From: Hofstenia miamia
Lineage: Eukaryota > Xenacoelomorpha > Acoela
Assembly: GCA_004352715.1 (NCBI GenBank)
Contig: SCFE01000048.1
Coordinates: forward strand, 764,868-828,867
Direction: 5' to 3'
Length of the DNA stretch: 64,000 nt
Shown here piece by piece: positions 1 to 11,860 of the stretch; position 1 is the first letter of the stretch; each line of letters starts with the position of its first letter. The notes beneath the pieces are model-generated. The model made no database searches, was not told the DNA's origin, and saw nothing but the letters and a program-made list of their open reading frames with translations. The position numbers and the translations under genes were made by a program.

Positions 1-640
1 ATATTAACATGCTTGGAAACACGCTCTAATTCAAATAACATCATTTTTGTTTGAAATATTTGGGATTTGGATCTATTAATTGTTTTCCTTGATACAGAGT
101 GTTGCACAATTAAAAACATTGTTACAATGAACATGTCATAACTATATTGTCTGAAGCAAGTACATCAGTGTACCTAAAAAATAAAAATTTCATTAAAAAT
201 TAATTTGCTCAATTTAGTTTTGTCAAAACGTTTCTTGTCATCAATTATATCACTTTGCCCAAATCCTAAAAAACAAAAATAAAAACTTTGGTAAAAAATT
301 AATTAGCTCAATTTAGTTTTGTCAAAATGTTTCTTGTCATCAATTATATCACTTCACAAAAATCATAGAAAACAAAATATAAACTTTGTCAAAAAATTAT
401 TATGCTCAATTTAGTTTTGTCAAAACATTTCTTGTCATCAATTATATCACTTTGCCCAAATCCTAGAAAACAAAAATAAAAACTTTGTCAAAAAATTATT
501 ATGCTCAATTTAGTTTTGTCAAAACATTTCGTCACTAGATGGCGTCCAATAGAATTGCTTCATTTCCATGTGGCAAATAGTAATGGGGTGTTATGAGAAC
601 TTCAGGGTGTCCCAATGTAATGGGGTCTAGCCCATCTCTT
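1..640 (-). repeat. Repeat family R1, copy a
   Basis: Read on the minus strand, this block matches 16718-17112 and 53215-53680. Shared parts are a start resembling AGTAGTTAAGA, a segment containing TATTGGACGCCATCTAG, A/T-rich subrepeats, and a distal part reading GTTATGACATGTTCATTG. It runs off the left edge. The three copies show it is dispersed. The terminal subrepeats suggest the end of a DNA transposon, but no transposase is attached, so its class is unknown. Confidence 0.7.
177..535. repeat. 99-bp tandem subrepeats inside R1
   Basis: About 3.6 copies of a 98-99 bp unit. The word GCTCAATTTAGTTTTGTC recurs at about 207, 306, 404 and 503. Units differ by scattered substitutions. The other R1 copies carry only one or two related units, so copy number varies within the family. 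Confidence 0.85.
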
Positions 641-658
641 ACTACTAAGAGCCACTCT

Positions 659-1672
659 TCAAATGACTGTGGAAATTTCGTTATATCTTTCCAGTAAATT
701 TGGGCAACACTGAGTGCAGATTGAAAAGGTTTGCTGATTCATTTCCTGATGATTCTGTGGGATCAACTGGGTAAAGCACGGCCAATGGGTTGTTGTTGTC
801 CCAGTGGGGTTACTCAGAGGAGGAGGTGGAGTGATCATAGCAGTTGGGGTGACTGTGACACTAACAGGTGCTGAGGGCACTACTGTTGCACTCAGGGTAC
901 AAGAGCCTAGCGTAGCTATGGTGGTTAGTGTTAAAACTTGCAAGAGAGCAGACTGTGTAAATGTAGGGCCTCCAACTGTAAAAGAGGTAATGGGGGTAAG
1001 AAATGGGAGCATTGCTGGGGACCTTGGAGGGGGTGCTATCAGAGCATGGGACAAGTGAGCAGAAAGCGTTTGTGATATAATGGTTGAAAATTGTTCAGAG
1101 AGAGCATCAAGAGCATTATCCAAAAGGTATGAGTTACATACTCAGGTTCTCCTGATGAGATTGGTGGAGAACACGGGGTAGGTTCTTGAGCTTGCATCTT
1201 TAATGCAGAAATCAAGTCAAGCAAGCATCTCTCACATTGCCAGGCTTCAGTGGCTTGTTGTTGTAGCTCTGCCTGCACCTGCAAGACATCAACATGGGCT
1301 TTGCAGGAGAAGCACTGAGAAATCTGCTTGGAAAGGGCTTCTCTAAGCTGTTCAATTTCGGTTGTCAGCAACTCTGGAGGGGGCAACAATGGCGGATTTG
1401 AAACAAATGGGTTTGACAAGGTAGCAGGGGTAAAAGTAAAAGTAAAGTAAGAGAAAAAGGTTCCAAAAACAATTCCAATAATGTAGGAGAAATATCCAAC
1501 TGTGTAGGAGAAACAAAAGCAACTGACAGATATAGCAAGGTATAGGTACAACAATCATTCCAAATTCTAGAATAATGAGACAATGCCAATATGGCACTAA
1601 GAACAGGTGAGAATAGAATTGAGGCTTGGTAAAGGCATTGTATGACAGAATTGAAAATGTAGAATTACGCAT
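659..1672 (-). pseudogene. Coding-like relic of unknown family
   Basis: This stretch is visibly richer in G and C than its surroundings. On the minus strand it holds two long overlapping frames (1554-1039 and 1123-659) that look like one reading frame broken near 1130. The first half has a hydrophobic stretch, then a Pro-rich linker and a Gln/Glu-rich, probably coiled-coil segment with Cys pairs (CFSCK, CERC). The second half is rich in Ser, Thr and Pro. It abuts R1 copy a directly, so it may be an internal gene of that repeat's parent element. I do not recognise a family. It could also be a decayed gag-like or host exon. Confidence 0.3.
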
Positions 1673-1749
1673 GTGGTGAAATTGTACATCAATGGGTGGT
1701 GAAGTAGATCATGGTCAGGGGAAATCCATCCCAGCTGACTCACACCCAG

Positions 1750-3640
1750 TGGAAAAACAAAACCAAATACAATAAGAAAACACTAGAACAGTTCTGTATC
1801 ACATCAGGGTCACTATGTAGAATCACAGGGTGTGTCTAGCAGCTGAAGCAGTATAAATGTTGTGAAAGATTACCATTGCTGAGAGCAGCCAGTACTCTAA
1901 CAAAACAAATGAAGATTGGTAGTTCGCCAATTTCACTGTAGAAAAATGAACCAAAGCCATTTCCAAGAAGGCATTCCAGCTAGCGACCAATTTACACAGC
2001 ATCACACCAAAGCCAAATCATTAGAAAACATCCTTACCAGCAAAGGTGCTAATTGTGTGTCTCAAGTTTTAATTTCTAGCTCAATAAAACAAATTTAGCT
2101 CAGTGTTCTTGTTATCTCAGCTCATGTAATAAGATATTAGTAATGTGTAATTACCATGTATTCACATATGCCAATGGCATATTATATTTGCACAGTGTGT
2201 TGTTAAGTGCATGTATGATTGATCTAATTAGTAGCTCTTTTATTCCCTATACCTATATGTAGCCTTAAAGCAACCACAATATGGGCTCACATCTGTCAAG
2301 GAGCAAGTTATCACCCCAGGCACAGCAGAGTTCCTCCCACATTATCACCTGATCTTACAGTTCCATCATCATAAAATCAATACCATATCTAAAAAGGTTA
2401 GAGGTATAATAAATTATAGAAAGCAAATGTCATCCAGTGAGAATGAGATTTATTTTGACAATTGCAACAATGAGTTCCCTAATTTACTGTTTACAAAATT
2501 CACTTATTTCCCTCACAAATTAAACAACTCTTTAATTGAGGGGACAATTATAACAAATTCAAAAACTAAGTTTGAAAGACTGAAAATCAATAAAAATCAC
2601 TAAGTTAATAATGGAAAGAGCACTGAATTAATTAAAGAGAGTGCCAATAAGTAAAAATAAATAAAGGGCCCTGAGTGACTCTACATTAACAACCACTACT
2701 GAAATGAATTTATTTCAAAGAGTTGATTTCTTGTATTTAAATTTTTGTTTTTATTCTCATAAAATACATTAATTTGTAATATACAAAACTAATCTGCAAT
2801 CATTTTGTAAAAAAAACAAGGACAATCTGAATATACGTTTGTCCCAACAAAAATTCAACTGTGTAACACCAGTTCTGGTTTGTGGCATAAAAATTACCAA
2901 GGTTAGCTTCCATTTGAAATTTAAATACAAACAAATCAGGTTTGTGCATTGCAAAAAAGTTACTAGGTCAGACTAGGGGAAGGATAGAATGGGGGAAAAG
3001 TTAGATGAAAGTTGGTTTATCTGTATTCTTATTAAGTTACAATAATATTTTTAATTTATTCTAATAAACTTTTCTGCTATTAAGGTAATCTACTTTTGAT
3101 TGCTTTTAAAACTTAAATAAAGTATTTTAATGTTTATTACACACATTCCTGCAAAAAATTAGCATTTTATCATTATATTTTAGTTGATTATTTGAAGAAC
3201 TCTAAGTAGTTTCATTAGTGTTTGTGAATTTGTGTACAAGTTATGATCCACATTATTACACTAAATCTTGTTTTGAAATTTAGTATAGTGATGTCCCCCT
3301 CAAAATAATTAAAATATTATTTATTTGTAAAATTAGATTTATTTCAAAGAATAATTGTGTCAAATGATATTATTCTGTCAAACATTTGATGCAGAGTTGA
3401 CTACAATGTGAATATGTGCATTAATTATAAATATTAAAAGTTGCCATTCTCATTTTATATATAATTTATCATCTAAACTTTTTAGATTTAGCTTGATAAT
3501 TAAGGATTTCCAGTAATATGCTTTATGCTGTATACTGGTTGGTACTTTTTGCCAACAATGATATTCTGAGAAACAACAAACACTTTCTTAAAACCTAATT
3601 GTATTAACTTATCTAAAGCCAATAGTTTTTTGGTAATGGC
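1750..3640. other. AT-rich stretch, no gene seen
   Basis: No supported coding region. A short word GTGACTCTACATTA near 2675 recurs inverted at about 43444 and 43936 in another contig, hinting at a small dispersed repeat. Confidence 0.6.
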
Positions 3641-3649
3641 TGAAGTAGT

Positions 3650-4080
3650 AATTATCAAGCAGCTAGTGACATTGCAAGGTTCTGAAGTGAATTACATACA
3701 CAATACAAATTGAGTTTNAAGTCAGTTACAATTAGCATTGAGAACTACAACTACACTGAGTTAGGATAGGGAACACATAAGAACTTTGTTGAGTTGGGGT
3801 TGGGAGGTACTTAATTCAGCAATGGAAACACAATTGAGGTGATGCAGAGATCAGAGTCAGCCAGAGGCCACATACACACCAATCACAGAGGAGAGCTATG
3901 ATGGCAAAGTACCTAAACAGTATTCAGTTATTTCAGTTAAGTGAAGATTAACAGAAATGAATACAATAAATAGCTAATATGCGTACATCACTACCTGTGT
4001 AGAATAGGGAATGATAATTTAAAAAAATCATTTAACCTACATTAACACTTGGTAGTGGATGCTACATTTTCACTGATTTC
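3650..4080 (+). repeat. Diverged Gypsy LTR fragment
   Basis: Short blocks resemble the plus-oriented LTR at 15569-16540, in the same order: CAGCTAGT, a TTAGGATAGGGAACACATAA block, a GATGCAGAGATCAG-like block and an AGTACCTAAACAGT block. Identity is low and ends cannot be set. One ambiguous base lies at 3717. Confidence 0.3.
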
Positions 4081-4555
4081 TGAGTGTCACAATTGCTGTT
4101 GCAGACAAAGCTCATCTTCTGCTGGAGGTTAAATTGTTTAAGAGTGTTTATTCACTTGTATTATCATGCACTTTTGCATACAAAACTTAAGTTGTTTATT
4201 AAACTCTTAGGAAACCTTCCCATAAATTCTAGTCTTTGGTTTAATGAGAAATTTAAGGTTTTATGTAAAATGTTTAAATGATTTTATCACTTAAATTTGA
4301 AAGCACTCATATGTTGAGTAAAGAATAAAACTCTTAAAACACATTATCAACATCAATTGAGTACCCTTTAAAATCATTGATTTCTTAATAAATTAGATTG
4401 ATTGGGAACTTCATTGAATAAATCTACAGTGGGGTTATCTAACTTACAAATTACTGCTATTGTAAAGTACAATAAACCAAAGTTATTGGCACAACAATCA
4501 ACATAATCAAAATTTAGCAAATACAATAAAGTGTACTCTAACACTAAAGTCATCA

Positions 4556-5610
4556 TGTAATATCCTCTAACAGGCATTGTCACTATATATCTACTGTTAC
4601 TGTATAACATTAGTTGTGTTACTTCAGGTAAGGATTTACTTGTTACATACTGCTTGACTTGTTGCTTCTGTTAACTTATGTAAACTAGAATTAACCATTC
4701 ACTATTTAGGTGATGAAGCCATGTTGTAGTCTATTCAATGATCACTGATGGGCCCAAAGCTGATCTCCACATCCAGTTTCACCATTTCATCCATTTGGTT
4801 GAGTGCCACATCTCAGCTCAATTGATACAGTTTATTTGTACCCTATCCTAGCTCAGTGTATGTGCAATGTGACTTAAACTCTATTTTTTAAAAGTGTTCT
4901 ATCTATTTGCAACCTGACTTGTTACTAGCTGTTTGTTAAGTATTACATGTAGCCATTACCAAAATATATTGGCTTGTTTAAATATATTTGGTTTGAACAG
5001 CTTCCTAACTTACATTTATAATTTAATACATGTATGGTCACTTTATCAGTAACTTATAGGTCATAAATTTAGATCTAAAATAGTATTAATATATTTCCTA
5101 AGTTTTGGTCATCCAACCATTTGTTGACAATCAATTATTCTAGTACATGTAGTAAAGAAATGCTAGTTGGCTAATTGAGAGAAAACCCCTACACCTAACT
5201 TAAGTGCACTTTCATGGTCTGGCACAGGGACCCTAGAATCGTTCTCTGTGATGGATCCAGACCACTACTAAACACCACTCGATTAGCTTGACATCATATT
5301 AAATATTCAAACCGTTAAAGTAGAACAAAATAAGAATTCCAAGTAAAATTCTTTATCAACCTCTTACAAGGTTTTTAATCTATTTATAGTAATTTCAGAA
5401 AAGTACCTGTTGATTCAAATTTAAACTTCTGCCAAGATAGTGGCTAAAAATAATGGAAGCAACTTCGCCCCCTCGTTTAGTCAAAAGTGTTTTTATTGAC
5501 TGATACTAATCTCTCTTTTTTGACACATGTTGTTTCTTGGTTGCATAATACAAATAAATCTAAATTATTCTAATTGATTTGATTACAATATTTTTAATCA
5601 TCTTTTCTTN
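4556..5610 (-). repeat. Gypsy LTR, truncated at an N
   Basis: It starts TGTAATATCC on the plus strand. In element orientation (minus) this is the LTR's 3' end, because the same sequence at 7983 is followed on the minus strand by a primer-binding site starting TGGTGACC. It lacks the outer end, which is cut at the single N at 5610. It probably belongs to the downstream side of the minus-strand Gypsy cluster. Confidence 0.75.
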
Positions 5611-6403
5611 CCATTTGGTTGAGTGCCACATCTCAGCTCAATTGATACAGTTTATTTGTACCCTATCCTAGCTCAGTGTATGTGCAATGTGACTTAAACT
5701 CTATTTTTTAAAAGTGTTCTATCTATTTGCAACCTGACTTGTTACTAGCTGTTTATTAAATATTACATGTAGCCATTACCAAAATATATTGGCTTGTTTA
5801 AATATATTTGTTTTGAACAGCTTCCTAACTTACATTTATAATTTAATACATGTATGGTCACTTTATCAGTCATTTATAGGTCATTAATTTAGATCTAAAA
5901 TAGTATTAATATATTTCCTAAGTTTTGGTCATCCAACCATTTGTTGACAATCAATTATTCTAGTACATGTAGTAAAGAAATGCTAGTTGGCTAATTGAGA
6001 GAAAACCCCTACACCTAACCTAAGTGCACTTTTGTGGTCTGCCACAGGAACCCTAGAATCATTCTCTGTGATGGATCCAGACCACTACTAAAAACCACTC
6101 AATTAGCTCAACATCATATTAAATATTCAAACCGTTAAAGTAGAACCAAATAAGAATTCTGAGTAAAATTCTTTATCAACTTCTTACAAGGTTTTTAATC
6201 TATTTATAGTAATTTCAGAAAAGTACCTGTTGATTCAAATTTAAACTTCTGCCAAGATAGTGGCTAAAAATAATGGAAGCAACTTCGCTCCCACATTTAG
6301 TCAAAACTGTTTTTATTGACTGATACTAATCTCTCTTTTTTGACACATGTTGTAATATCCTCTACCAGGCATTATCACTGTTTATTTACTGTTACTGTAT
6401 AAC
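5611..6403 (-). repeat. Second and third Gypsy LTR pieces
   Basis: 5611-6352 repeats 4791-5532 nearly identically (offset 820). It lacks both LTR ends and joins directly to a fresh LTR end (TGTAATATCC at 6351) that runs only to about 6403, where gag coding sequence begins. This stacked arrangement suggests nested or recombined LTRs, or a local assembly fault at the N. Confidence 0.7.
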
Positions 6404-7917
6404 TCCTCATCAGTTGGTGATGCTTCATCAATTTCATCTTCCATCTGTAATACATCCTCTTCTTTGTAGTAGGCTTCTTTGTCCCCAATTACATTTATTT
6501 GTTTTGGGCAATCAGGTGTTTTGTGTCCTTTCTGTCCACAACCATAGCATTTGACATCTTTCTTTTTTACTTTCCTCATCTTACCATCCTTTCCCTTCAC
6601 CTTTATTATTTTCTCCTGTTTTGCTTCAGTATAGGCTTTGTTGGGAATGCATTGCTTGAGATTGCTTCTCCAAGTTTGTCTGTCTCTATGCCATGTGGCT
6701 TTCTCATATATTCAGGCGTTGTTTTCAATAGTCGCTTGTATGTTGACTGCTTTCCTAATCATCCTTTCCAATTTATCATCAACATCACATTTAATTTTCA
6801 AACTGCATTCAGATGCTTTTGGGCATCCCCTTGCAGATGTGCAAGAACAAGTCATACTTCAAATAACTGTTTCCTCTTGAGCTGAGCATTAGTAGTTGCT
6901 CTACTTGTTGCATGTAGTTTTGGATGCTGTCAGTTTTCTTCATTTTTGTTGCATTCAGAATGATTTGGTACTGATTCTTGAAACTTTTGTTCTCATAGTA
7001 ATTGATGAAGTCTTTGATTAGTAATTGATAATTTCTCTTTGTTTCTGTGTCCAGAAACAAGTAGTGTTGGGATGTTGCTCCTGTTAGGTATAATGGGAGT
7101 CTTGCTGCTGCTGCCTGTTGACTCACTTTTTGTTCCACCATTGTCAGTTCAAACATTTTCAACCACTCAGCAAATGTGGGATTGTAGCAGTCTACCTTTC
7201 CATTGAATTTGGGTAGGGTCGCCTTACATGGTATCATGTTGCTGGCTGTTGATTGCAGTTTCTCATGATTTGATATCATATCCTCTCTTGCAGTTGTGTG
7301 GTCACTGCTTTTGTAATTTCATTTATAATTTTCTGTTTTTCAAAGTCAGAGTCTTTGTCTGATTCTTCATATGTTACCTCTTTGTGGGTTGGTATGTGTG
7401 GTGCTTGTAACTCACTCTCCTTTCTGGAATGGAATTTGATTTCATGAGTTTGCATGTTGTTTCTGTTCTCCTCTTCCATTAGTTGTAGCAATCTCAATAT
7501 ATCTTTCAACTGTTCCAGTTCTCCCACCTTGATTAATTGTCTGTTTGTTCTCTCCAGCTCTTGATTTTTTTCTTGCCATTGCTGGTTTTGTTCTAGAAAC
7601 CTTTTATTGGACTCCAATAGTTGTTGGGTAAGGGTTTTAATTTCGTTTTGAAATAGTTGACTTTGTTCATCAAGGCACAGTTCCATATTCACTCTGATCT
7701 CACTCAGTATTGTTTCATTTTGTTGTTCCATTTCTTTGACTTTCTCAGTCAATTGTTCTACTTGTTGTCTTAAGAGTTCTTCATTCTCCTGGCTCTTCCT
7801 TAACATGATTATTATATCCAATGGGTTTGTGTCTGTGTGGTTTCTTTCTGGGGTGAACTGAGGGACTGTAATTCCATTACTGCTTTTTTTATTTTCACTT
7901 GTAGCTTTTGTTGTCAT
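6404..7917 (-). pseudogene. Gypsy gag polyprotein
   Basis: Structural polyprotein of a Gypsy-type LTR retrotransposon. The reading runs 7917 to 6404 in three pieces. The first (7917-7276) begins MTTKATSENKK and is a long Gln/Glu/Asn-rich coiled coil. The second (7279-6809) holds the capsid-like domain with NPTFAEWLKMFELTM and a QNYMQQVEQLL block. The third contains a nucleocapsid zinc knuckle, CYGCGQKGHKTPDC (CX2CX4HX4C), followed by an acidic tail. The first two pieces overlap by four bases in different frames, and the third is separated by stop codons, so the copy is broken. A primer-binding site starting TGGTGACC lies on the minus strand just inside the LTR at 7983. No pol follows, because an LTR fragment abuts the 3' end. 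Confidence 0.85.
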
Positions 7918-7982
7918 CTTGCAGGTAGTTTAACTGAATGTTTCTTCTATAGATTTGCTGTTCTTGGCTGTCATGGTCACCA

Positions 7983-8368
7983 TGTAATATCCTCTACCAG
8001 GCATTATCACTGTTTATCTACTGTTACTGTATAACATTAGCTGTGCTATTGTGGATAAGGATTTACTTGTTGTTACTACTTACGTAACCTAGAATTAACT
8101 GCTCACTTTTTAGGTGACAAAGCCATGCAGTAACCCCTATAACAATCTCCTAGCAGGCATCTGCCTGAAGTGGATCTCCACATCCAGTCTCACCATTCCA
8201 TCTGATGCTTGAGTGCCACTTCTCAGCTCAATCAATATAGCTTATGTGTACCCTACGTTAGCTCAGTGCTTACTCAAGACATGACACAATTTGACTTAAA
8301 CTCTATTGTGTGAAAGTGTTATATCAATTTGCAACCTGAACTACATGTACTGTCACTTTATCAGTCAT
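7983..8368 (-). repeat. Partial Gypsy LTR joining two units
   Basis: It starts TGTAATATCC on plus and matches the 44023 LTR until TTTATCAGTCAT, then switches to post-integrase coding sequence (8369-8592). In element orientation it sits between the end of one unit and the primer-binding site and gag of the next, so it served as a shared LTR but has lost its outer part. Confidence 0.75.
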
Positions 8369-8593
8369 CTTGCCATTCTTGATGTTTCATCTATTTTCTT
8401 GCCTAAGTTTTTTGTGTATTCTTTATGTTTCAGTATGCATATAATCATGAGATTTTCTTCATCTATGTTAATTTCTGGTATTTCAGCTATTTTATCTTTG
8501 TACACTATTATGGCTTGTGTCATATCCAGTGTAAAATCATCATCAAATACGATGTGCACTGTGCTTCACATATAAGGTCTCTCCAATGTCTCN

Positions 8594-9030
8594 TTCCTCA
8601 TTTTCTTGGCTCTTTTTTAACATCACCATTATATCCAATGGGTTTGTGTCTATGGGGTTCGTCTCTGGGGGTGAACTAAAGGATTGTAGTTCTGTGTCTG
8701 TGGCATCTGTTGCTGAATTCTTGCCAAAGTATGGGGATGATCAAATTGTTCTGGGAGTTACTGCTTTTGTTGCAGTCTTTTTCATGCTTCCTTTTCTTCC
8801 TTTTGTCATTTTTCTTCTGGTTCATAGTGGTTTTCCCATCTCCAGGTCATGACTCTCAGTGAAGTGCATCTGTTTGGCTTGGGGTATCTCTCTTCATTTC
8901 ATTGATAGTTGGTTTATGTAACAACTCGCTGCTTTTGTACTTTCACTTATAGCTTATGCTGTTGTTTTGCAGGTGGTTTAACTGAATGTTTCTTATGTAG
9001 GTTTGCTGTTCTTGGCTGTCACAGTTGCCA
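8594..9030 (-). pseudogene. Gypsy gag 5' fragment
   Basis: On the minus strand it encodes the gag N-terminal region around NPLDIMVMLKKSQENEE, matching the equivalent NPLDIIIMLRKSQENEE of the neighbouring gag, preceded by a longer Lys-rich leader with a stop. It is cut at the N at 8593, after which post-integrase sequence of another unit follows. Confidence 0.6.
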
Positions 9031-9416
9031 TGTAATATCCTCTACCAGGCATTATCACTGTTTATCTACTGTTACTGTATAACATTAGCTGTGCTATTGT
9101 GGATAAGGATTTACTTGTTGTTACTACTTACGTAACCTAGAATTAACTGCTCACTTTTTAGGTGACAAAGCCATGCGGTAATCTCTATAATGATCTTCTA
9201 GTGGGCATCTGCCTGAAGCAGATCTCCACATTCAGTTTCACCATTCCATCTGATGCTTGAGTGCCACTTCTCAGCTCAATCAATATAGCTTATGTGTACC
9301 CTACGTTAGCTCAGTGCTTACTCAAGACATGACACAATTTGACTTAAACTCTATTGTGTGAAAGTGTTATATCAATTTGCAACCTGAACTACATGTACTG
9401 TCACTTTATCAGTCAT
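9031..9416 (-). repeat. Partial 3' LTR of the main Gypsy copy
   Basis: It is the same LTR segment as 7983-8368. On the minus strand it follows the post-integrase region of the main element and is followed by a primer-binding-site-like TGGCAACTGTGACAG and gag sequence. Confidence 0.7.
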
Positions 9417-10700
9417 CTTGCCATTCTTGATGTTTCATCTATTTTCTTGCCTAAGTTTTTTGTGTATTCTTTATGTTTCAGTATGCATATAATCATGAGA
9501 TTTTCTTCATCTATGTTAATTTCTGGTATTTCAGCTATTTTATCTTTGTACACTATTATGGCTTGTGTCATATCCAGTGTAAAATCATCATCAAATACGA
9601 TGTGCACTGTGCTTCACATATAAGGTCTCTCCAATGTCTCGTTCATCTCTTGTGTTTAGCTTATAATCACATTTACTTTTGGTCTGTTATTCACATCAAG
9701 CAATATTGGTAGATTTTTCCCTTTGATTCTTGCAACTTTCTGTATGTGTGCTTTCATTTCTGGGGATAGTTTTGTGAATGCATTGTAGCACATTTTTGAT
9801 GTTCCAATAAAGTAGGGATGCAGAGTTTCTCCATCAATTTTAGACATCTGCTTTTCTCTTTCTCTCAATCATATGGTTCTCTCCAAAGTAGTTTCCAGGG
9901 AGAGGTGTAGATGGGTCATCCTTAGTGGTAATTTGCTGGTGCTTGGTTCACAGTCCAAGGGCTGTGAATCTGTGCTAATAGTTTCTACTGATTCACCCTT
10001 GAATCAGCTCACAGTTACTCCTATCAGCACTTGACCAGTTGTTGTTCTGGTGGGGATAATGTCAGCCTTGAATCACTTCCACATCTCCATGGTTCTTCCA
10101 CCACTTACTCCTTCCCCTGTAACTCCTCATGTCTCACCTCCCTTGAATTAGCGTCATGGACTTTGGGAGGGAAAGTTGAGCTGTGCACCAGTTTTCTGCA
10201 TGCCCTGGTGGGAGAGGCTTCTTGTCCGTTGTTCTCCCTGCCCTTGAATCAGCCTTGGGGACTACTAGGACGCCTTCTCACTCTACGTCATTGATTCACC
10301 AGTTTCTTTGTTCTTGTCCCTTCTGCCCTTGAGTCAACATCTGGTTTGAGAACTTCTTCAAACTCTCCTTCTCCTGTTTGTGGTTGAGAGCTCCTCCAGT
10401 TGTTGATTTCTGCGCACTCTCTTCTTCATCAGTGGGTGCATCATTTTCCTCTAATTTCCTAAATGCAGTTAGTAAATTTATATCCCATATTTCAGGGTCA
10501 TATATAGGTTTATTTCTTGCTGACCTCTGAGGCAGCACTCTCTGGCATGAGTTATCATCTCCAATGTCCACTGTGTATTCATCATCAAATTTTTCTTCAT
10601 GTAGGCTGTCTAAATCCTACATATTGTATATAATTTTGTTGCTGTTAATTTGGCATATTTTGAATTCAGCATTCTCATCTATCTTTGTCTCTTCAATGTC
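9417..10700 (-). pseudogene. Gypsy post-integrase region
   Basis: Sequence between the integrase and the 3' LTR. Two recognisable frames remain: 10571-10296 (acidic, with PTDEEESAQ) and 9868-9656 (basic, beginning MREREKQMSKIDGET). A third, beginning MHIVFDDDFTL, spans 9607-9413. Between them the word CTTGAATCA recurs with changes (about 9992, 10068, 10141, 10252 and 10330), giving a repeated IQG-like peptide on the minus strand. I do not recognise a domain. It could be a C-terminal pol extension or a third ORF. Frames are broken throughout. Confidence 0.5.
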
Positions 10701-10747
10701 TGCTGTTGCTCTCTTCAAGTTTTGAAAATGTAGTAGTCTATTATTGT

Positions 10748-11860
10748 CTAACATATATATTCATTGTTCAGTAGTGTTTGTGTTATCATGTGAGGGCTGG
10801 ACCATACTGTTTTCAATTTCCAGACTTGGTTTGTGTCTGTGAGTTTGATCAGTGTAAACACATATACCCTATCTCTTACTTTGTGTGTGTGACCATAAAT
10901 TTTTTTATTGTAATTGCATTGCTGTCTCACTGCTGATTTTTTTATGTTGTGGCACATTGTTTCATGAATCCCTGTGATTTGGTTCTGCAATTGTTTTATT
11001 TATTCATTGTCCAGTTTTCCACTGTAGTTGGTGTATTGCATTGAAAGCAGGGTCGCTGCTTCTCTTCCGAACATTGCCTTGAATGGTGAGACTCCAGTTG
11101 TTGCATGCACCAAGTTGTTATAGTAATATTCAATCATTTCTATGACTTCTCTTCAGCTGCTTCCCCCTATCCTTGTTGTTGCTACTCTGATTAGCTTGAT
11201 TAATGTCTGATTGAGTCACTCCACTGCTCCATTTGCTTGTGGATGAAATGCAGTTGTTTGCTCACTTGTGATTTCCAGGATTTTTGACATTTCTTGAAAA
11301 GAGTCCACTCTAAAATTGGGGCCCCTTGTCTGTTATAATTGTCTCCATCAGCCTCAGTCACAGTATCCATTCCTTTAATACTAGTTCTCCTGTGGTTTCT
11401 GCCTTGGTATTCCACATTGGGACCATCCTCACATATTTAGTAAAATTGTATACCATTACTAGTAGGTATTAGTAGCCTTCTGCGTCCTTTGATAACATTT
11501 CCAGGTCTATGTGGACTATTTCATTAGGTTGAGTTGCAATAATTTTTTCTAGCAGTGCCCTTTGTGTTGGAAAGTGTTGTTTATTGTTAAGGAGAGATTT
11601 TGTACACTTATTAATGATATCCTAAATGACTTTCCTTACAGCTGTTGTTATGAACCTTGCATTGAAAGTCTTCTCTGTCTGCGCAATTCCCAGATGACCC
11701 TTCTCATGTATTTTTCATATCAGTTCTCTTTTAAAGTAGTCAGGTATCACAATCCAGTTATTGCTGGCTTTGATGTATAATAATCCATTCCTGTTAATTT
11801 TCCATTTGTAGCATTCATAATATCCTGCTGTTATTTTGGATAGTGTTGTTTGAGGTTCTC
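10748..11860 (-). pseudogene. Gypsy integrase, degraded
   Basis: Integrase that would insert the element's cDNA. On the minus strand the order is as expected: an N-terminal zinc-binding remnant (HEKGHLGIAQT, near 11700; the later CysXXCys pair has lost a Cys), a catalytic-core block with IVHIDLEM (first Asp, near 11520), a frameshifted block around ITDRGPNF near 11330, and FHPQANGAVE (catalytic Glu) near 11240. A C-terminal piece with KVRDRVYVF lies near 10880. Several stops and at least one frameshift interrupt it, so it is not functional as read. Confidence 0.75.

Larger units (their letters stand above)
7983..9640. repeat. 1048-bp-offset direct duplication
   Basis: 7983-8592 and 9031-9640 are nearly identical. 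Each holds a partial LTR followed, on the plus strand, by the tail of the post-integrase coding region, including the same 64-codon minus-strand frame beginning MHIVFDDDFTL. The copies are separated by a diverged gag 5' end (8594-9030), and a single N lies at 8593. This is a tandem chain of Gypsy units sharing deleted LTRs. Confidence 0.85.

Noticed and set aside
804-1058. Plus-strand 84-codon frame
   Set aside because: It is the antisense shadow of the coding-like minus-strand island.
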